Positions 15,368-23,472 of a stretch of DNA of 64,000 bases are shown here, piece by piece. Below the pieces are notes generated by a model. The model ran no database searches. It saw only the letters and a list, made by a program, of their open reading frames with translations, and was not told where the DNA came from. How positions within the stretch are numbered: the first letter of the stretch is position 1; each line of letters starts with the position of its first letter. A program made the position numbers and the translations under genes. The DNA comes from JBBRVW01 sp038246545 (GTDB taxonomy: Bacteria > Actinomycetota > Actinomycetes > JACCUZ01). The DNA lies in contig JBBRVW010000026.1 in NCBI GenBank assembly GCA_038246545.1, positions 1 to 64,000 on the forward strand. The letters run 5' to 3'.

Positions 15368-17548
15368 ATGACCGAGCACCGTTCGCTCGACCCCGCGGCG
15401 CCCTGGGTCGAGGTCGTCGCGACCGAGGCCGACTGGGACGCCGCCGAGCCCGACCTGCTCACCGCGATGTTCAGCCAGCTGGTGCTCATCCGTACGTTCG
15501 AGGAGTACGTCCTCACGCTCGCGGGCGAGGGGCTGGTGCACGGCCCGGCGCACTCGAGCATCGGCCAGGAGGGCGGCGCGGTCGGCTCGGTGCTGGGCCT
15601 CACCAGCGACGACACGGTCAACGGCTCGCACCGGGGGCACCACCAGTTCCTCGCGAAGGTGCTGCACCACGTCGAGCCCAAGGGCATCGACCCCACCGCA
15701 GCGATCTCCGCGGAGGTCCGCAGCGCGCTGCTGCGCACCCTGGCCGAGATCTGCGGGCTCGACCGCGGCTGGAGCCACGGCCGCGGCGGCTCCATGCACC
15801 TGCAGTGGCACGAGGCCGGCGCGATCGGCACCAACGCCATCGTCGGCGGCGGCGTCCCGCTCGCCGCCGGGTCGGCGTGGGCGCACCGGCAGGCCGGCAC
15901 CGACGCGGTCTCGGTCACCTACTTCGGTGACGGCGCCATCAACATCGGCTCCACGCTCGAGACGTTCAACCTGGCGGCGGCCTGGAAGCTCCCGATCTGC
16001 TTCTTCGTCGAGAACAACCGCTACGCCGTCTCCACGAACGTCGACGAGGCCACCGGCGAGCCGCGGCTGTCCGGTCGCGGGCCGGGCTTCGGCATCGCGA
16101 GCTGGAAGGTCGACGGCATGGATCCCCTCGCCGTCCACCTGGCGATGCAGGAGGCGCTCGCGCACCTGCGCGGCGGCGACGGGCCCGCACTGGTCGAGGC
16201 CGACGTCTACCGCTACTTCCACCAGAACGGCCCGTTCCCGGGCAGCGCGTTCCGCTACCGCACCAAGGAGGAGGAGGCCGAGTGGCGGGCCCGCGACCCG
16301 ATCGACCAGGTCGCCCTCAACCTCACCCGCCGCGGCCTGACCGACGCCGCCGAGCTCGACGCCTTCACCGCGCAGGCCAAGGCGCTGATGGCCGAGATCG
16401 GCGACGTCCTGCTCGAGCCGGTGCCCGACGGCAAGCCGGGGCAGCGGCGGATCAAGGCGGCCGAGTGGCCCGACCCGTCGTACGCCGACGTCGGTGTCCG
16501 GGGCGACCTGAGCGAGCTCGAGGGTGCGCCGTACGCCGACACGGACACGTTCACCGGGGCGGTGGCGGAGACGAAGTTCATCGAGGCGGTCGCCGGCGTG
16601 ATGCGCCGCCGGATGGAGACCGACGACCGCGTCGTGGTCATGGGCGAGGACGTGCACCGTCTCGGCGGCGGCACCAACGGTGCGACCAAGGGTCTGGCCG
16701 AGGCGTTCCCCGGCCGGGTGCTCGGGACGCCGATCAGCGAGAACGCCTTCACCGGCCTCGGCGGCGGCGTCGCGCTGGACGGCCGGTTCCGTCCGGTCGT
16801 AGAGCTCATGTACGCCGACTTCATGTGGGTCGCCGCCGACCAGATCTTCAACCAGATCGGCAAGGCGCGGCACATGTTCGGCGGCGAGGGCGCGGTGCCG
16901 TTCGTGCTGCGCAGCAAGGTGGCGATGGGCACCGGCTACGGATCGCAGCACTCGATGGACCCGGCCGGCGTCTTCGCCACCGCGCCGGGCTGGCGGATCG
17001 TCGCGCCGTCGACACCCTTCGACTACGTAGGCCTCATGAACACCGCTTTGCGGCTCGAGGACCCGGTCGTCGTGCTCGAGCACGTCGATCTCTACGCGTC
17101 GTCCGGCGACGGACCGGTCGACGACTTCGACTACTGCCTGCCGGTCGGCAGGGCGGCGGTGCGCCGCGCCGGGTCGGACGTCACGGTCCTCACCTACCTG
17201 GCGATGACGTCGTACGTGCTGCAGGCGGTCGAGCAGGTCGGCACGGTCGACGCCGAGGTCGTCGACCTGCGCTGGCTGGACCGCGCGAGCATCGACTGGG
17301 ACACCATCGGCGAGAGCATCCGCAAGACCAACCGCGTGATCATCGCGGAGCAGGGCCCGCGTGGGACGTCGTACGGCGGTTGGCTGTCCGACGAGATCCA
17401 GCGCAGGTTCTTCGACTGGCTGGACCACCCGGTCGAGCGGGTCACCGGACGCGAGGCGTCCCCGAGCATCAGCAAGGTGCTCGAACGCGCCGCCATCGCG
17501 CAGGCCGACGAGGTCGTCGCGACGCTCACCGCGATCACGGAGGCCTGA
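15368..17548 (+). CDS. Fused E1 alpha-beta subunit of a branched-chain/acetoin-type 2-oxoacid dehydrogenase
   Basis: A 726-residue thiamine-diphosphate enzyme formed by fusion of the usually separate E1 alpha and E1 beta chains. The alpha half (about 1-360) contains the E1 signature GRGGSMHL and the ThDP motif YFGDGAINIGSTLETFNLAA ending in ENNRYAVST. The beta half (about 400-726) begins FTGAVAETKFIEAVAGVMRR and includes VMGEDVHRLGG and the transketolase C-terminal domain. It decarboxylates a 2-oxoacid (or acetoin) and transfers the acyl group to the lipoyl-E2 encoded one base downstream of its stop. GAGGG precedes ATG at 15368. No E3 gene is in the operon, so lipoamide dehydrogenase must come from elsewhere. 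Probably repressed by the divergent GntR regulator. Confidence 0.9.
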   Translation: MTEHRSLDPAAPWVEVVATEADWDAAEPDLLTAMFSQLVLIRTFEEYVLTLAGEGLVHGPAHSSIGQEGGAVGSVLGLTSDDTVNGSHRGHHQFLAKVLHHVEPKGIDPTAAISAEVRSALLRTLAEICGLDRGWSHGRGGSMHLQWHEAGAIGTNAIVGGGVPLAAGSAWAHRQAGTDAVSVTYFGDGAINIGSTLETFNLAAAWKLPICFFVENNRYAVSTNVDEATGEPRLSGRGPGFGIASWKVDGMDPLAVHLAMQEALAHLRGGDGPALVEADVYRYFHQNGPFPGSAFRYRTKEEEAEWRARDPIDQVALNLTRRGLTDAAELDAFTAQAKALMAEIGDVLLEPVPDGKPGQRRIKAAEWPDPSYADVGVRGDLSELEGAPYADTDTFTGAVAETKFIEAVAGVMRRRMETDDRVVVMGEDVHRLGGGTNGATKGLAEAFPGRVLGTPISENAFTGLGGGVALDGRFRPVVELMYADFMWVAADQIFNQIGKARHMFGGEGAVPFVLRSKVAMGTGYGSQHSMDPAGVFATAPGWRIVAPSTPFDYVGLMNTALRLEDPVVVLEHVDLYASSGDGPVDDFDYCLPVGRAAVRRAGSDVTVLTYLAMTSYVLQAVEQVGTVDAEVVDLRWLDRASIDWDTIGESIRKTNRVIIAEQGPRGTSYGGWLSDEIQRRFFDWLDHPVERVTGREASPSISKVLERAAIAQADEVVATLTAITEA

Positions 17549-17549
17549 G

Positions 17550-18860
17550 ATGGCCCAGCTGCTCCGGCTGCCGGAGATCGCCACCGGCACCACCGAGGCC
17601 GTGCTGTCGAGCTGGTCGGTCGCCGAGAACGCGTCCGTCAGCGCGCACGAGGTGGTCGCCGTCGTCGAGACCGCCAAGGCCGTGGTCGACGTCGAGGCCG
17701 AGGCCGACGGCGTCGTGCTGCGGCTGCTGGTCGCACCCGGCGCCGAGGTCGAGACGGGGGAGCCGATCGCGCTCGTGGCGGCACCCGGCGAGACCGTGAC
17801 CGACGTCGACGCAACACTGGCCGAGCTCGGCGTCACCGCCGGCGCGCCGGCGACCGCACCGTCGGCGCAGCCGAGCGCGCTGGGGGTGCCGGAGGCGTCG
17901 ACGACGCCGGACCCGTCGCCGGTCGAGGGGGTACCTGCGAAGGTTGCTGCCGGTCCCCCTTCCGACCAGGCGGAGCCCATGTCGCGCAACGGGCGGGTGT
18001 TCGCCAGCCCGCTCGCGCGCCGGCTGGCCCGCGAGGCCGGACTCGCGGTGGAGGACATCCGCGGCTCCGGCCCGAACGGTCGGATCGTGCGGCGCGACGT
18101 CGAGGCGGCGCGCTCGTCGGCACCGGCTCACGCCCCGGCAGCGACCGCGCCGCCGGCCGTGTCTGCGGCGGGTGGCGCGGCTGCGTACACCGAGGTGCCG
18201 CACACCAGGCTGCGCAAGCTGATCGCGAGCCGGCTCACCGAGAGCAAGACGACCGCGCCGCACTTCTACCTGCGCGGCTCGGCCCAGGTCGATCGGCTGC
18301 TCGCGCTGCGCGCCGAGATCAACGCGACCGGTGAGGTGCGGGTCTCGGTGAACGACCTGGTCGTCAAGGCCGTCGGCCGGGCCCACCAGCTGGTGCCGGC
18401 CATGAACGTGACGTGGGCCGCCGACGCAGTGCGCCAGTGGTCGTCGGTCGACGTCTCGGTCGCGGTCGCCACGGAGAACGGCCTGGTGACACCGGTCGTG
18501 CGGTCGGTGCAGGACCTCACGGTGACCGCAGTCGCCGGCACGGTGCGCGACCTGGCGGAACGGGCCCGGGCCGGACGCCTGCAGCAGCACGAGCTCGAGG
18601 GGGGCTCGATCAGCGTGACGAACCTCGGGATGTACGGCACCGAGGAGTTCGCGGCGATCATCAACCCGCCGCAGGCGGCGATCCTCGCGGTCGGCGCCGG
18701 CCGTCAGGAGCCGGTGGTCGTCGACGGTGCGCTCCACGTGGCGTCCGTCATGCACCTGACGCTGTCGGTGGACCACCGCCCGGTCGACGGGGTGGTCGCG
18801 GCGCGGTGGATGGCGGCGTTCGTCGAGCTGCTGGAGCACCCCGCCCGCATCCTCGCCTGA
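17550..18860 (+). CDS. Dihydrolipoamide acyltransferase, E2 of the 2-oxoacid dehydrogenase complex
   Basis: A 436-residue E2. One lipoyl domain (about 1-80) has the lipoylated Lys at 43 (VVETAKAVVDVEAE). An Ala/Pro-rich linker follows, then the peripheral-subunit-binding domain (about 150-185, FASPLARRLAREAGLAVEDI). A second linker leads to the catalytic core, with His 409 and Asp 413 in the DHRPVDG active-site motif near the C-terminus. It carries the acyl group from the fused E1 to CoA. ATG at 17550 lies one base after the E1 stop, with GGAGG inside the end of E1. A 12-bp unit repeated three times spans its stop codon. Acyl specificity (branched-chain, acetoin or pyruvate) is undecided. Confidence 0.93.
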   Translation: MAQLLRLPEIATGTTEAVLSSWSVAENASVSAHEVVAVVETAKAVVDVEAEADGVVLRLLVAPGAEVETGEPIALVAAPGETVTDVDATLAELGVTAGAPATAPSAQPSALGVPEASTTPDPSPVEGVPAKVAAGPPSDQAEPMSRNGRVFASPLARRLAREAGLAVEDIRGSGPNGRIVRRDVEAARSSAPAHAPAATAPPAVSAAGGAAAYTEVPHTRLRKLIASRLTESKTTAPHFYLRGSAQVDRLLALRAEINATGEVRVSVNDLVVKAVGRAHQLVPAMNVTWAADAVRQWSSVDVSVAVATENGLVTPVVRSVQDLTVTAVAGTVRDLAERARAGRLQQHELEGGSISVTNLGMYGTEEFAAIINPPQAAILAVGAGRQEPVVVDGALHVASVMHLTLSVDHRPVDGVVAARWMAAFVELLEHPARILA

Positions 18861-18890
18861 CTGGTCGCCTGACTGGTCGCCTGACTGGTC
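18855..18890. repeat. Tandem 12-bp repeat (three copies) across a stop codon
   Basis: The unit GCCTGACTGGTC occurs three times head to tail. The first copy contains the E2 stop codon TGA and the other two lie just after it, so the stop-codon context has been duplicated without altering the protein. Confidence 0.9.
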
Positions 18891-18926
18891 GCCCCAGCGC
18901 AGGGCCCCGACCGTGGCGTTCTCAGC

Positions 18927-18988
18927 CCGACAGCGGCCTGCATGCCACTGTCGGCCCAAGTTGATCACGGGCCCGTGATCAACTTGGG
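18927..18988. repeat. Composite palindromic repeat, family B copy 1
   Basis: Two adjoining palindromes. The first has arms CCGACAG (18927-18933) and CTGTCGG (18948-18954) around GGCCTGCATGCC. The second is a perfect 34-bp palindrome (18955-18988) whose half is CCCAAGTTGATCACGGG. The same two components recur at 36546-36633 in a different order. It lies between the convergent E2 and PEPCK genes and probably terminates both. Confidence 0.85.
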
Positions 18989-18995
18989 TCAGCGG

Positions 18996-19040
18996 GCGGG
19001 GCGGGCGGAGGCGGGGCGGGCGGAGGCGGGGCGGGCGGTG
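18996..19040. repeat. Tandem 15-bp G-rich repeat (three copies)
   Basis: The unit GCGGGGCGGGCGGAG is repeated exactly twice, with a third copy ending GGTG. It lies directly after the stop of the PEPCK gene on the opposite strand. The G-runs on the plus strand could form a quadruplex, or the RNA from the minus strand a C-rich 3' end. Confidence 0.85.
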
Positions 19041-19041
19041 G

Positions 19042-20859
19042 CTAGAGGACGCCGAGGCGGGCGCGGAGGCCGTCGAGCTCGGTCATGAGCATGGCCGGCA
19101 CCGTGTCGGTGCCGATCTTCTCGAACCACTCCTGGATCTGCGGGATCTCGGCTCGCCACTCGTCGTGGTCGACGGCCAGCGCCGCCTCGAGCTGCTCGGT
19201 GGTGACATCGAGGCCGTCGACGTCGAGCGACTCGACGGTCGGGACCAGGCCGATCGCCGTCTCGACCGCTGCCGCGCGGCCCTCCAGCCGCTCGATGGCC
19301 CACTTGAGGACGCGGCCGTTCTCGCCGTAGCCCGGCCAGAGGAACCCGCCGTCCTCGTCGCGGCGGAACCAGTTGACGTAGAAGATCTTCGGGAGCTTGA
19401 CCGAGTCGGCGTCCTTGCCCATCGCGATCCAGTGGTTGAAGTAGTCGCCGGCGTTGTAGCCGATGAACGGCAGCATCGCCATCGGGTCGCGGCGCACGAC
19501 GCCGACCTCACCGGTGGCGGCGGCGGTGGTCTCGGACGAGAGCGTCGCGCCCATGAAGACGCCGTGCACCCAGTCGCGGGCCTCGTAGACGAGCGGGATC
19601 GTCGTCTTGCGGCGACCGCCGAAGAAGATCGCCGAGATCGGGACGCCGCGCGGGTCGTCGTACTCCGGGGCGATGATCGGGCACTGCGTGATGGGGGTGC
19701 AGAACCGCGAGTTGGGGTGGGACGACAGCTCGTCGGACCCAGGGGTCCAGTCGCGGCCCTTCCAGTCCGTGAGGTGCGCCGGGGGCTCCTCGGTCATGCC
19801 CTCCCACCAGATGTCGCCGTCGTCGGTCAGCGCGACGTTGGTGAACATCGAGTTGCCCTTGGCGATGGTGCGCATCGCGTTGGGGTTGGTGTCCCAGCCG
19901 GTGCCCGGCGCGACGCCGAACAGGCCGTACTCCGGGTTGAGCGCGTACAGCCGGCCGTCCGCGCCGAACCGCATCCAGGCGATGTCGTCGCCAAGGGTCT
20001 CGACCTTCCAGCCCTCGATGGTCGGCTCGAGCATCGCCAGGTTGGTCTTGCCGCACGCGCTCGGGAACGCTGCCGCCACGTAGTGGGTCTGCTGCTCCGG
20101 CGAGGTGAGCTTGAGGATGAGCATGTGCTCGGCGAGCCAGCCCTCGTCGCGGCCCATCACCGAGGCGATGCGTAGCGAGAAGCACTTCTTGCCGAGCAGC
20201 GCGTTGCCGCCGTAGCCGGAGCCGAAGCTCCAGATGGTGCGCTCCTCGGGGAACTGGGTGATGTACTTCGTGTCGTTGCACGGCCACGCGACGTCCTGCT
20301 GGCCCGGCTCGAGCGGCGCACCCACCGAGTGCAGGCACGGCACGAACTCGGCGTCGGAGCCCATCCGGTCGAGGACCTTCGTGCCCATCCGCGCCATGAT
20401 GCGCATCGAGGTCACCACATACGCCGAGTCGGTGATCTCGACGCCGAACATCGGCGACTCCGCCTCGAGCGGGCCCATGCAGAACGGGATGACGTACATC
20501 GTGCGGCCGCGCATGCAGCCGCGGTAGAGGTCGGTCATGACCGACTTCATCTCGTCGGGCGCCATCCAGTTGTTCGTCGCGCCGGCGTCGGCCTCGTCGC
20601 GGGAGCAGATGTAGGTGCGGTCCTCGACGCGGGCGACGTCGCTGGGGTCGGAGGCGCACCAGAACGAGTTCGGCTTCTTGTCCTCGGCCAGCCGGACCAA
20701 GGTGCCGGCGGCGACCAGCTCGTCGGTGAGCCGGGTCCACTCCTCGTCGGAGCCGTCGCACCACACGACCTGGTCGGGCTGGGTCAGCTCGGCCACCTCG
20801 GCAACCCAGTCACACAGGCGCTGGTGGGTGGTCGGTGCTTCCGTCGCGCTCGCCGTCAT
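19042..20859 (-). CDS. pckG: Phosphoenolpyruvate carboxykinase (GTP)
   Basis: A 605-residue enzyme converting oxaloacetate and GTP to PEP, GDP and CO2, the entry to gluconeogenesis and an anaplerotic valve. The GTP-class signature AAAFPSACGKTNLAMLEPT is near residue 275, with the Cys-containing P-loop special to this class. PNSFWCASDPSDVARVEDRT and RDWTPGSDELSSHPNSRF supply further substrate-binding residues. The length is normal. ATG at 20859 (MTASATEAP) is preferred; an in-frame ATG seven codons upstream has no better ribosome site. It is single and convergent with E2, with family B and G-rich repeats at its 3' end. It is divergent from the small membrane protein gene at 21051. Confidence 0.97.
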   Translation of the reverse strand: MTASATEAPTTHQRLCDWVAEVAELTQPDQVVWCDGSDEEWTRLTDELVAAGTLVRLAEDKKPNSFWCASDPSDVARVEDRTYICSRDEADAGATNNWMAPDEMKSVMTDLYRGCMRGRTMYVIPFCMGPLEAESPMFGVEITDSAYVVTSMRIMARMGTKVLDRMGSDAEFVPCLHSVGAPLEPGQQDVAWPCNDTKYITQFPEERTIWSFGSGYGGNALLGKKCFSLRIASVMGRDEGWLAEHMLILKLTSPEQQTHYVAAAFPSACGKTNLAMLEPTIEGWKVETLGDDIAWMRFGADGRLYALNPEYGLFGVAPGTGWDTNPNAMRTIAKGNSMFTNVALTDDGDIWWEGMTEEPPAHLTDWKGRDWTPGSDELSSHPNSRFCTPITQCPIIAPEYDDPRGVPISAIFFGGRRKTTIPLVYEARDWVHGVFMGATLSSETTAAATGEVGVVRRDPMAMLPFIGYNAGDYFNHWIAMGKDADSVKLPKIFYVNWFRRDEDGGFLWPGYGENGRVLKWAIERLEGRAAAVETAIGLVPTVESLDVDGLDVTTEQLEAALAVDHDEWRAEIPQIQEWFEKIGTDTVPAMLMTELDGLRARLGVL

Positions 20860-21050
20860 CGCCGAGGAGTCCCTTTCCATGGTCGCTGAGGCCCGTGAGG
20901 GTGGCTCACCGTAACCCCAACCCGCGAGTAAGCGGCAGGGGGCGGGCGTGAGACGTTGATCACCAGGCCTTGCCAACCGGTCCCAGGTGGCGCACAATCT
21001 GCCGCTCCGTCGAAGGCTGCCCGGTTCGTCCCCGCGTAGGAGGGGTAGCA

Positions 21051-21293
21051 GTGACGGGCCGGTCCCGGCGCCCCGCTCTCGTCACTCCGGAGTCCCCCAT
21101 GCCTCTCCGCCCCGCCTCCACCCCCGCCGAACGTGACTCCGGCGGTGTCCTCGCCGGCGTCGTCGTCGCCGTGCTGATCCTCGCCGTCGTCGCGGTGGGT
21201 GCCTTCTACTACTTCGGCGGCGACGCGAACGTCGATGTCAAGATCAAGAAGCCGCAGGTGACCGTGACGAGCGACGCCACGCCCGGCAACTGA
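21051..21293 (+). CDS. Small single-pass membrane protein, hypothetical
   Basis: An 80-residue protein: a polar N-terminus, one transmembrane helix (GVLAGVVVAVLILAVVAVGA, near residues 33-55), then a short tail NVDVKIKKPQVTVTSDATPGN on the far side. The GTG start at 21051 follows a strong AGGAGGGG site by five bases. An internal ATG at 21099 would give 64 residues but has no such site. A perfect hairpin terminator follows. Small proteins of this layout are common in actinobacteria and uncharacterised; the beta-strand-like basic tail could bind envelope polymers or a partner protein. Confidence 0.72.
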   Translation: MTGRSRRPALVTPESPMPLRPASTPAERDSGGVLAGVVVAVLILAVVAVGAFYYFGGDANVDVKIKKPQVTVTSDATPGN

Positions 21294-21314
21294 CCGGCCT
21301 CGCGCCCGGCACGA

Positions 21315-21348
21315 CGAAGAGCCCGCCGGATGTCCGGCGGGCTCTTCG
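21315..21348 (+). terminator. Strong hairpin terminator after the small membrane protein gene
   Basis: A 16-bp perfect stem: CGAAGAGCCCGCCGGA at 21315-21330 pairs with TCCGGCGGGCTCTTCG at 21333-21348. It begins 21 nt after the stop codon. Confidence 0.85.
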
Positions 21349-21483
21349 GTCGAGCGGTGTCAGTGCGTCAGCGTGTTACGGAGTGCCGGCGCCGCTGCAG
21401 GTACGGAGTAGGTGAGGCCGTACGACGTGGTCGGCGCGGCCGGGGTGATGCTCACCAGGGTCGGTGCGGCGTTGAGCAGCTCC

Positions 21484-21844
21484 ACGAACGACACGTCGCA
21501 GGCCCTGGACCGCATCGTCGACGTGTTCCTCGGTGACCAGCAGTCGCAGATCCGGGTGCAGCTCGCCAGCGCACTGACCGGGATCGTCTACCAGCGGCTG
21601 GTGCCGCGGGCCGGCGGTGGCCGGGTGGCGGCGTACGAGGTGCTGGTGGCCACGCAGGCGGTGCGGAACATGATCCGCGAGGGGAAGACCCGGCAGCTGC
21701 GCAGCGTGCTGTCGACCGGGTCGCGGGAGGGCATGCAGACGCTGGAGCAGTCGCTGTCGGGCCTGGTGCAAGGAGGGCCTGGTGGACCGCGAGGTCGCCG
21801 CCGGAGCCAGCCTGTTCCCCCAGGAGGTCACCGCCGGTCGGTGA
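21484..21844 (+). pseudogene. Remnant of a PilT-type twitching-motility ATPase gene (5' truncated, frameshifted)
   Basis: Translation from about 21484 gives TNDTSQALDRIVDVFLGDQQ, then SQIRVQLASALTGIVYQRLV and VAAYEVLVATQAVRNMIREG. This is the C-terminal third of PilT-like retraction ATPases (the region after LHTNDxAQALDRIVDVF). The N-terminal part, Walker A and Walker B boxes are absent. Near 21770 the frame changes: the expected ending KEGLVDREVAAGASLFPQEV is in another frame and stops at 21844. The gene is therefore broken at both ends. The 5' junction falls inside the otherwise invariant HTND motif. It lies 65 nt before tRNA-Arg, suggesting loss during an event at the tRNA locus. Confidence 0.78.
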
Positions 21845-21909
21845 CCCTGGTCGTTTTGGGTGACCCCGCGCGCTGGCTGTACCATCCTCCGAGGCCGTTC
21901 ACCGGCCGG

Positions 21910-21982
21910 GCGCCCGTAGCTCAACGGATAGAGCACTTGACTACGGATCAAGAGGTTGGGGGTTCGAATCCCTTCGGGCGCA
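21910..21982 (+). tRNA. tRNA-Arg (anticodon ACG)
   Basis: A 73-nt cloverleaf. The acceptor GCGCCCG pairs with CGGGCGC (A discriminator). The D arm is GCTC...GAGC, the anticodon arm CTTGA-CTACGGA-TCAAG gives ACG, and the T arm is GGGGG-TTCGAAT-CCCTT. CCA is not encoded. Position 34 A would be deaminated to inosine by TadA, whose gene is also in this window. A hairpin terminator follows. Confidence 0.96.
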
Positions 21983-21988
21983 CCCACA

Positions 21989-22025
21989 ACGAAGCGCCCC
22001 GACGCCGTCGCGTCGGGGCGTTCGT
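21989..22025 (+). terminator. Hairpin terminator after tRNA-Arg
   Basis: The stem CGCCCCGACG / CGTCGGGGCG (21995-22004 with 22011-22020) is extended by ACGAA / TTCGT around one bulged G, with loop CCGTCG. It lies seven bases after the mature tRNA end. Confidence 0.8.
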
Positions 22026-22076
22026 CGTCCGACCGTCGGGGTCGACCCCAGCGGGTGGTGGCGACGACACCGGCCG

Positions 22077-22688
22077 CTACCGAGGCGCGGGGCGCTCTCG
22101 ACGTCGCCGGTGGCGCACCACCAGGGCGACGACGACCAGCAGGACGAGCAGCGCGGCGCTGCCGCGGCCGAGCCAGCTCTCGACCTTCCGGTACGACGCG
22201 CCGGCGACGTACCCGAGCAGGGTGACGCCGACGCCCCACACCAGCCCGCCGGCGGCGTTCCACAGCAGGAACCGGCGGTACGGCATCCGGCTCAGTCCGG
22301 CGAGCGCCGGCATCACCGCGCGGAGGAAGGCCGTGAAGCGGGCTAGCAGCACAGCGGCTCCACCGCGCCGACGCAACGTGTCGCGCGCGCCGTCGAGCCG
22401 GGCGGCGTGCCGGCGCAGCGGCCGGCTCGCGAGCACCCGTGGTCCGGCCAGCCGGCCGACCTCGTAGCCGACCGTGTCACCGACGACCGCGGCCAGGACG
22501 ACGAGCACGAGCAGCGCCGTCAGGGACAGCCGACCGGTCGACGCGAGGACACCACCGAGGAGCACCGCGGTCTCGCCGGGGAGCACGAAGCCGACGAACA
22601 CCGCGGCTTCGGCGAAGACGAGCAGGCCGATGACGACGTAGGCCAACAGCGGGGGGACGCCGAGCAGCTGGTCGACGAGGTGGGTCAC
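22077..22688 (-). CDS. DedA-family membrane protein (VTT domain)
   Basis: A 203-residue membrane protein with the DedA/VTT features: FAEAAVFVGFVLPGETAVLL near the N-terminus, the re-entrant glycine-rich segment with the basic motif RRGGAAVLLARFTAFLRAVM, and AGLSRMPYRRFLLWNAAGGL. DedA proteins recycle or translocate lipid carriers such as undecaprenyl phosphate across the membrane and support proton-motive-force homeostasis. The GTG start overlaps the stop of the PAP2 gene (GTGA), tying it to a lipid phosphatase. Carrier-lipid recycling is therefore the likely shared job (inference from known families plus coupling). Confidence 0.88.
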   Translation of the reverse strand: MTHLVDQLLGVPPLLAYVVIGLLVFAEAAVFVGFVLPGETAVLLGGVLASTGRLSLTALLVLVVLAAVVGDTVGYEVGRLAGPRVLASRPLRRHAARLDGARDTLRRRGGAAVLLARFTAFLRAVMPALAGLSRMPYRRFLLWNAAGGLVWGVGVTLLGYVAGASYRKVESWLGRGSAALLVLLVVVALVVRHRRRRERPAPR

Positions 22689-23350
22689 GCGCCGTCCGAA
22701 GGACCGGCGGGCGCCGCGCGCGGTCGGCGCCGACGGTGCCGCCGGTCGGGCTCGTGCGGGTCCTCCGGGTCACCGAGCGGACCGCTCAGCGGCCGGCTCG
22801 CGAGCAGCGGCCGCAGGGCTGTCCCGGTGAGCCGGTCGACCAGCCGGGTCAGCGGCCGGCCGAGCACCGCCCACCCCAGCAGAGCCACCGCGGCGCCGAC
22901 GAGCAGCCCCACGGCGACGTCGTGCGGGTAGTGAGCGGCGATATAGACCCGGTCGAACGCCATGACCAGTGCTGCGACGGTGGCCACCGCACCCAGGCGC
23001 CGGGACACCAGCCACAGCCCGGCGGCGACCGCGCCGGCCATCACCGCGTGGTCGGACGGGAAGGAGTAGTCGGCCGACCGGGTCGCGAGCACCAGCAGGT
23101 GCCGGTGGTCGGTGTAGGGACGGGCCTCGTGGAAGCCGCGCACCAGCGGCTGGTTGACCGCCACCGCGAGCAGGGTCGCCGCGCCGGTCCACAGCGAGGC
23201 CGCCATCACCCGCGGCCCCCGGTCGCGGGCCAGCCACCAGCCGACGACGAGCAGCAGCGCGAACAGCACGACCCCGTAGCCGGCGTACGCGACGGCGGGA
23301 TCGTGCAGCCAGCCGGTCTCCCGGGCAAAGTCGTTCACGTCGTCGAGCAC
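22685..23350 (-). CDS. PAP2-superfamily membrane phosphatase
   Basis: A 221-residue protein with about six membrane segments and the three-part phosphatase signature. A lysine-less first motif is represented by FHEARPYTDH; motif two is YSFPSDHAVMAG (catalytic-loop Ser-Asp-His); motif three is FDRVYIAAHYPHDVAVG, with the nucleophile His and Asp. These enzymes hydrolyse phosphatidic acid or undecaprenyl pyrophosphate at the membrane surface. The GTG start has GAGGAAG about 9 nt upstream. The four-base overlap with the DedA gene suggests coordinated dephosphorylation and flipping of a polyprenyl carrier. The sensor kinase gene ends 122 nt upstream. Confidence 0.87.
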   Translation of the reverse strand: MLDDVNDFARETGWLHDPAVAYAGYGVVLFALLLVVGWWLARDRGPRVMAASLWTGAATLLAVAVNQPLVRGFHEARPYTDHRHLLVLATRSADYSFPSDHAVMAGAVAAGLWLVSRRLGAVATVAALVMAFDRVYIAAHYPHDVAVGLLVGAAVALLGWAVLGRPLTRLVDRLTGTALRPLLASRPLSGPLGDPEDPHEPDRRHRRRRPRAAPAGPSDGA

Positions 23351-23472
23351 GGGCGCTGCTTCCTCGTCGGGTCGTCGGTCGGTGTGTGGGACGTGGGACG
23401 AGCCCGCACCCCGCGGCTACGGTACGGACGGCACCTGATCCCCGCCTGAACGCGGGTGGCACCACGGCCCGG

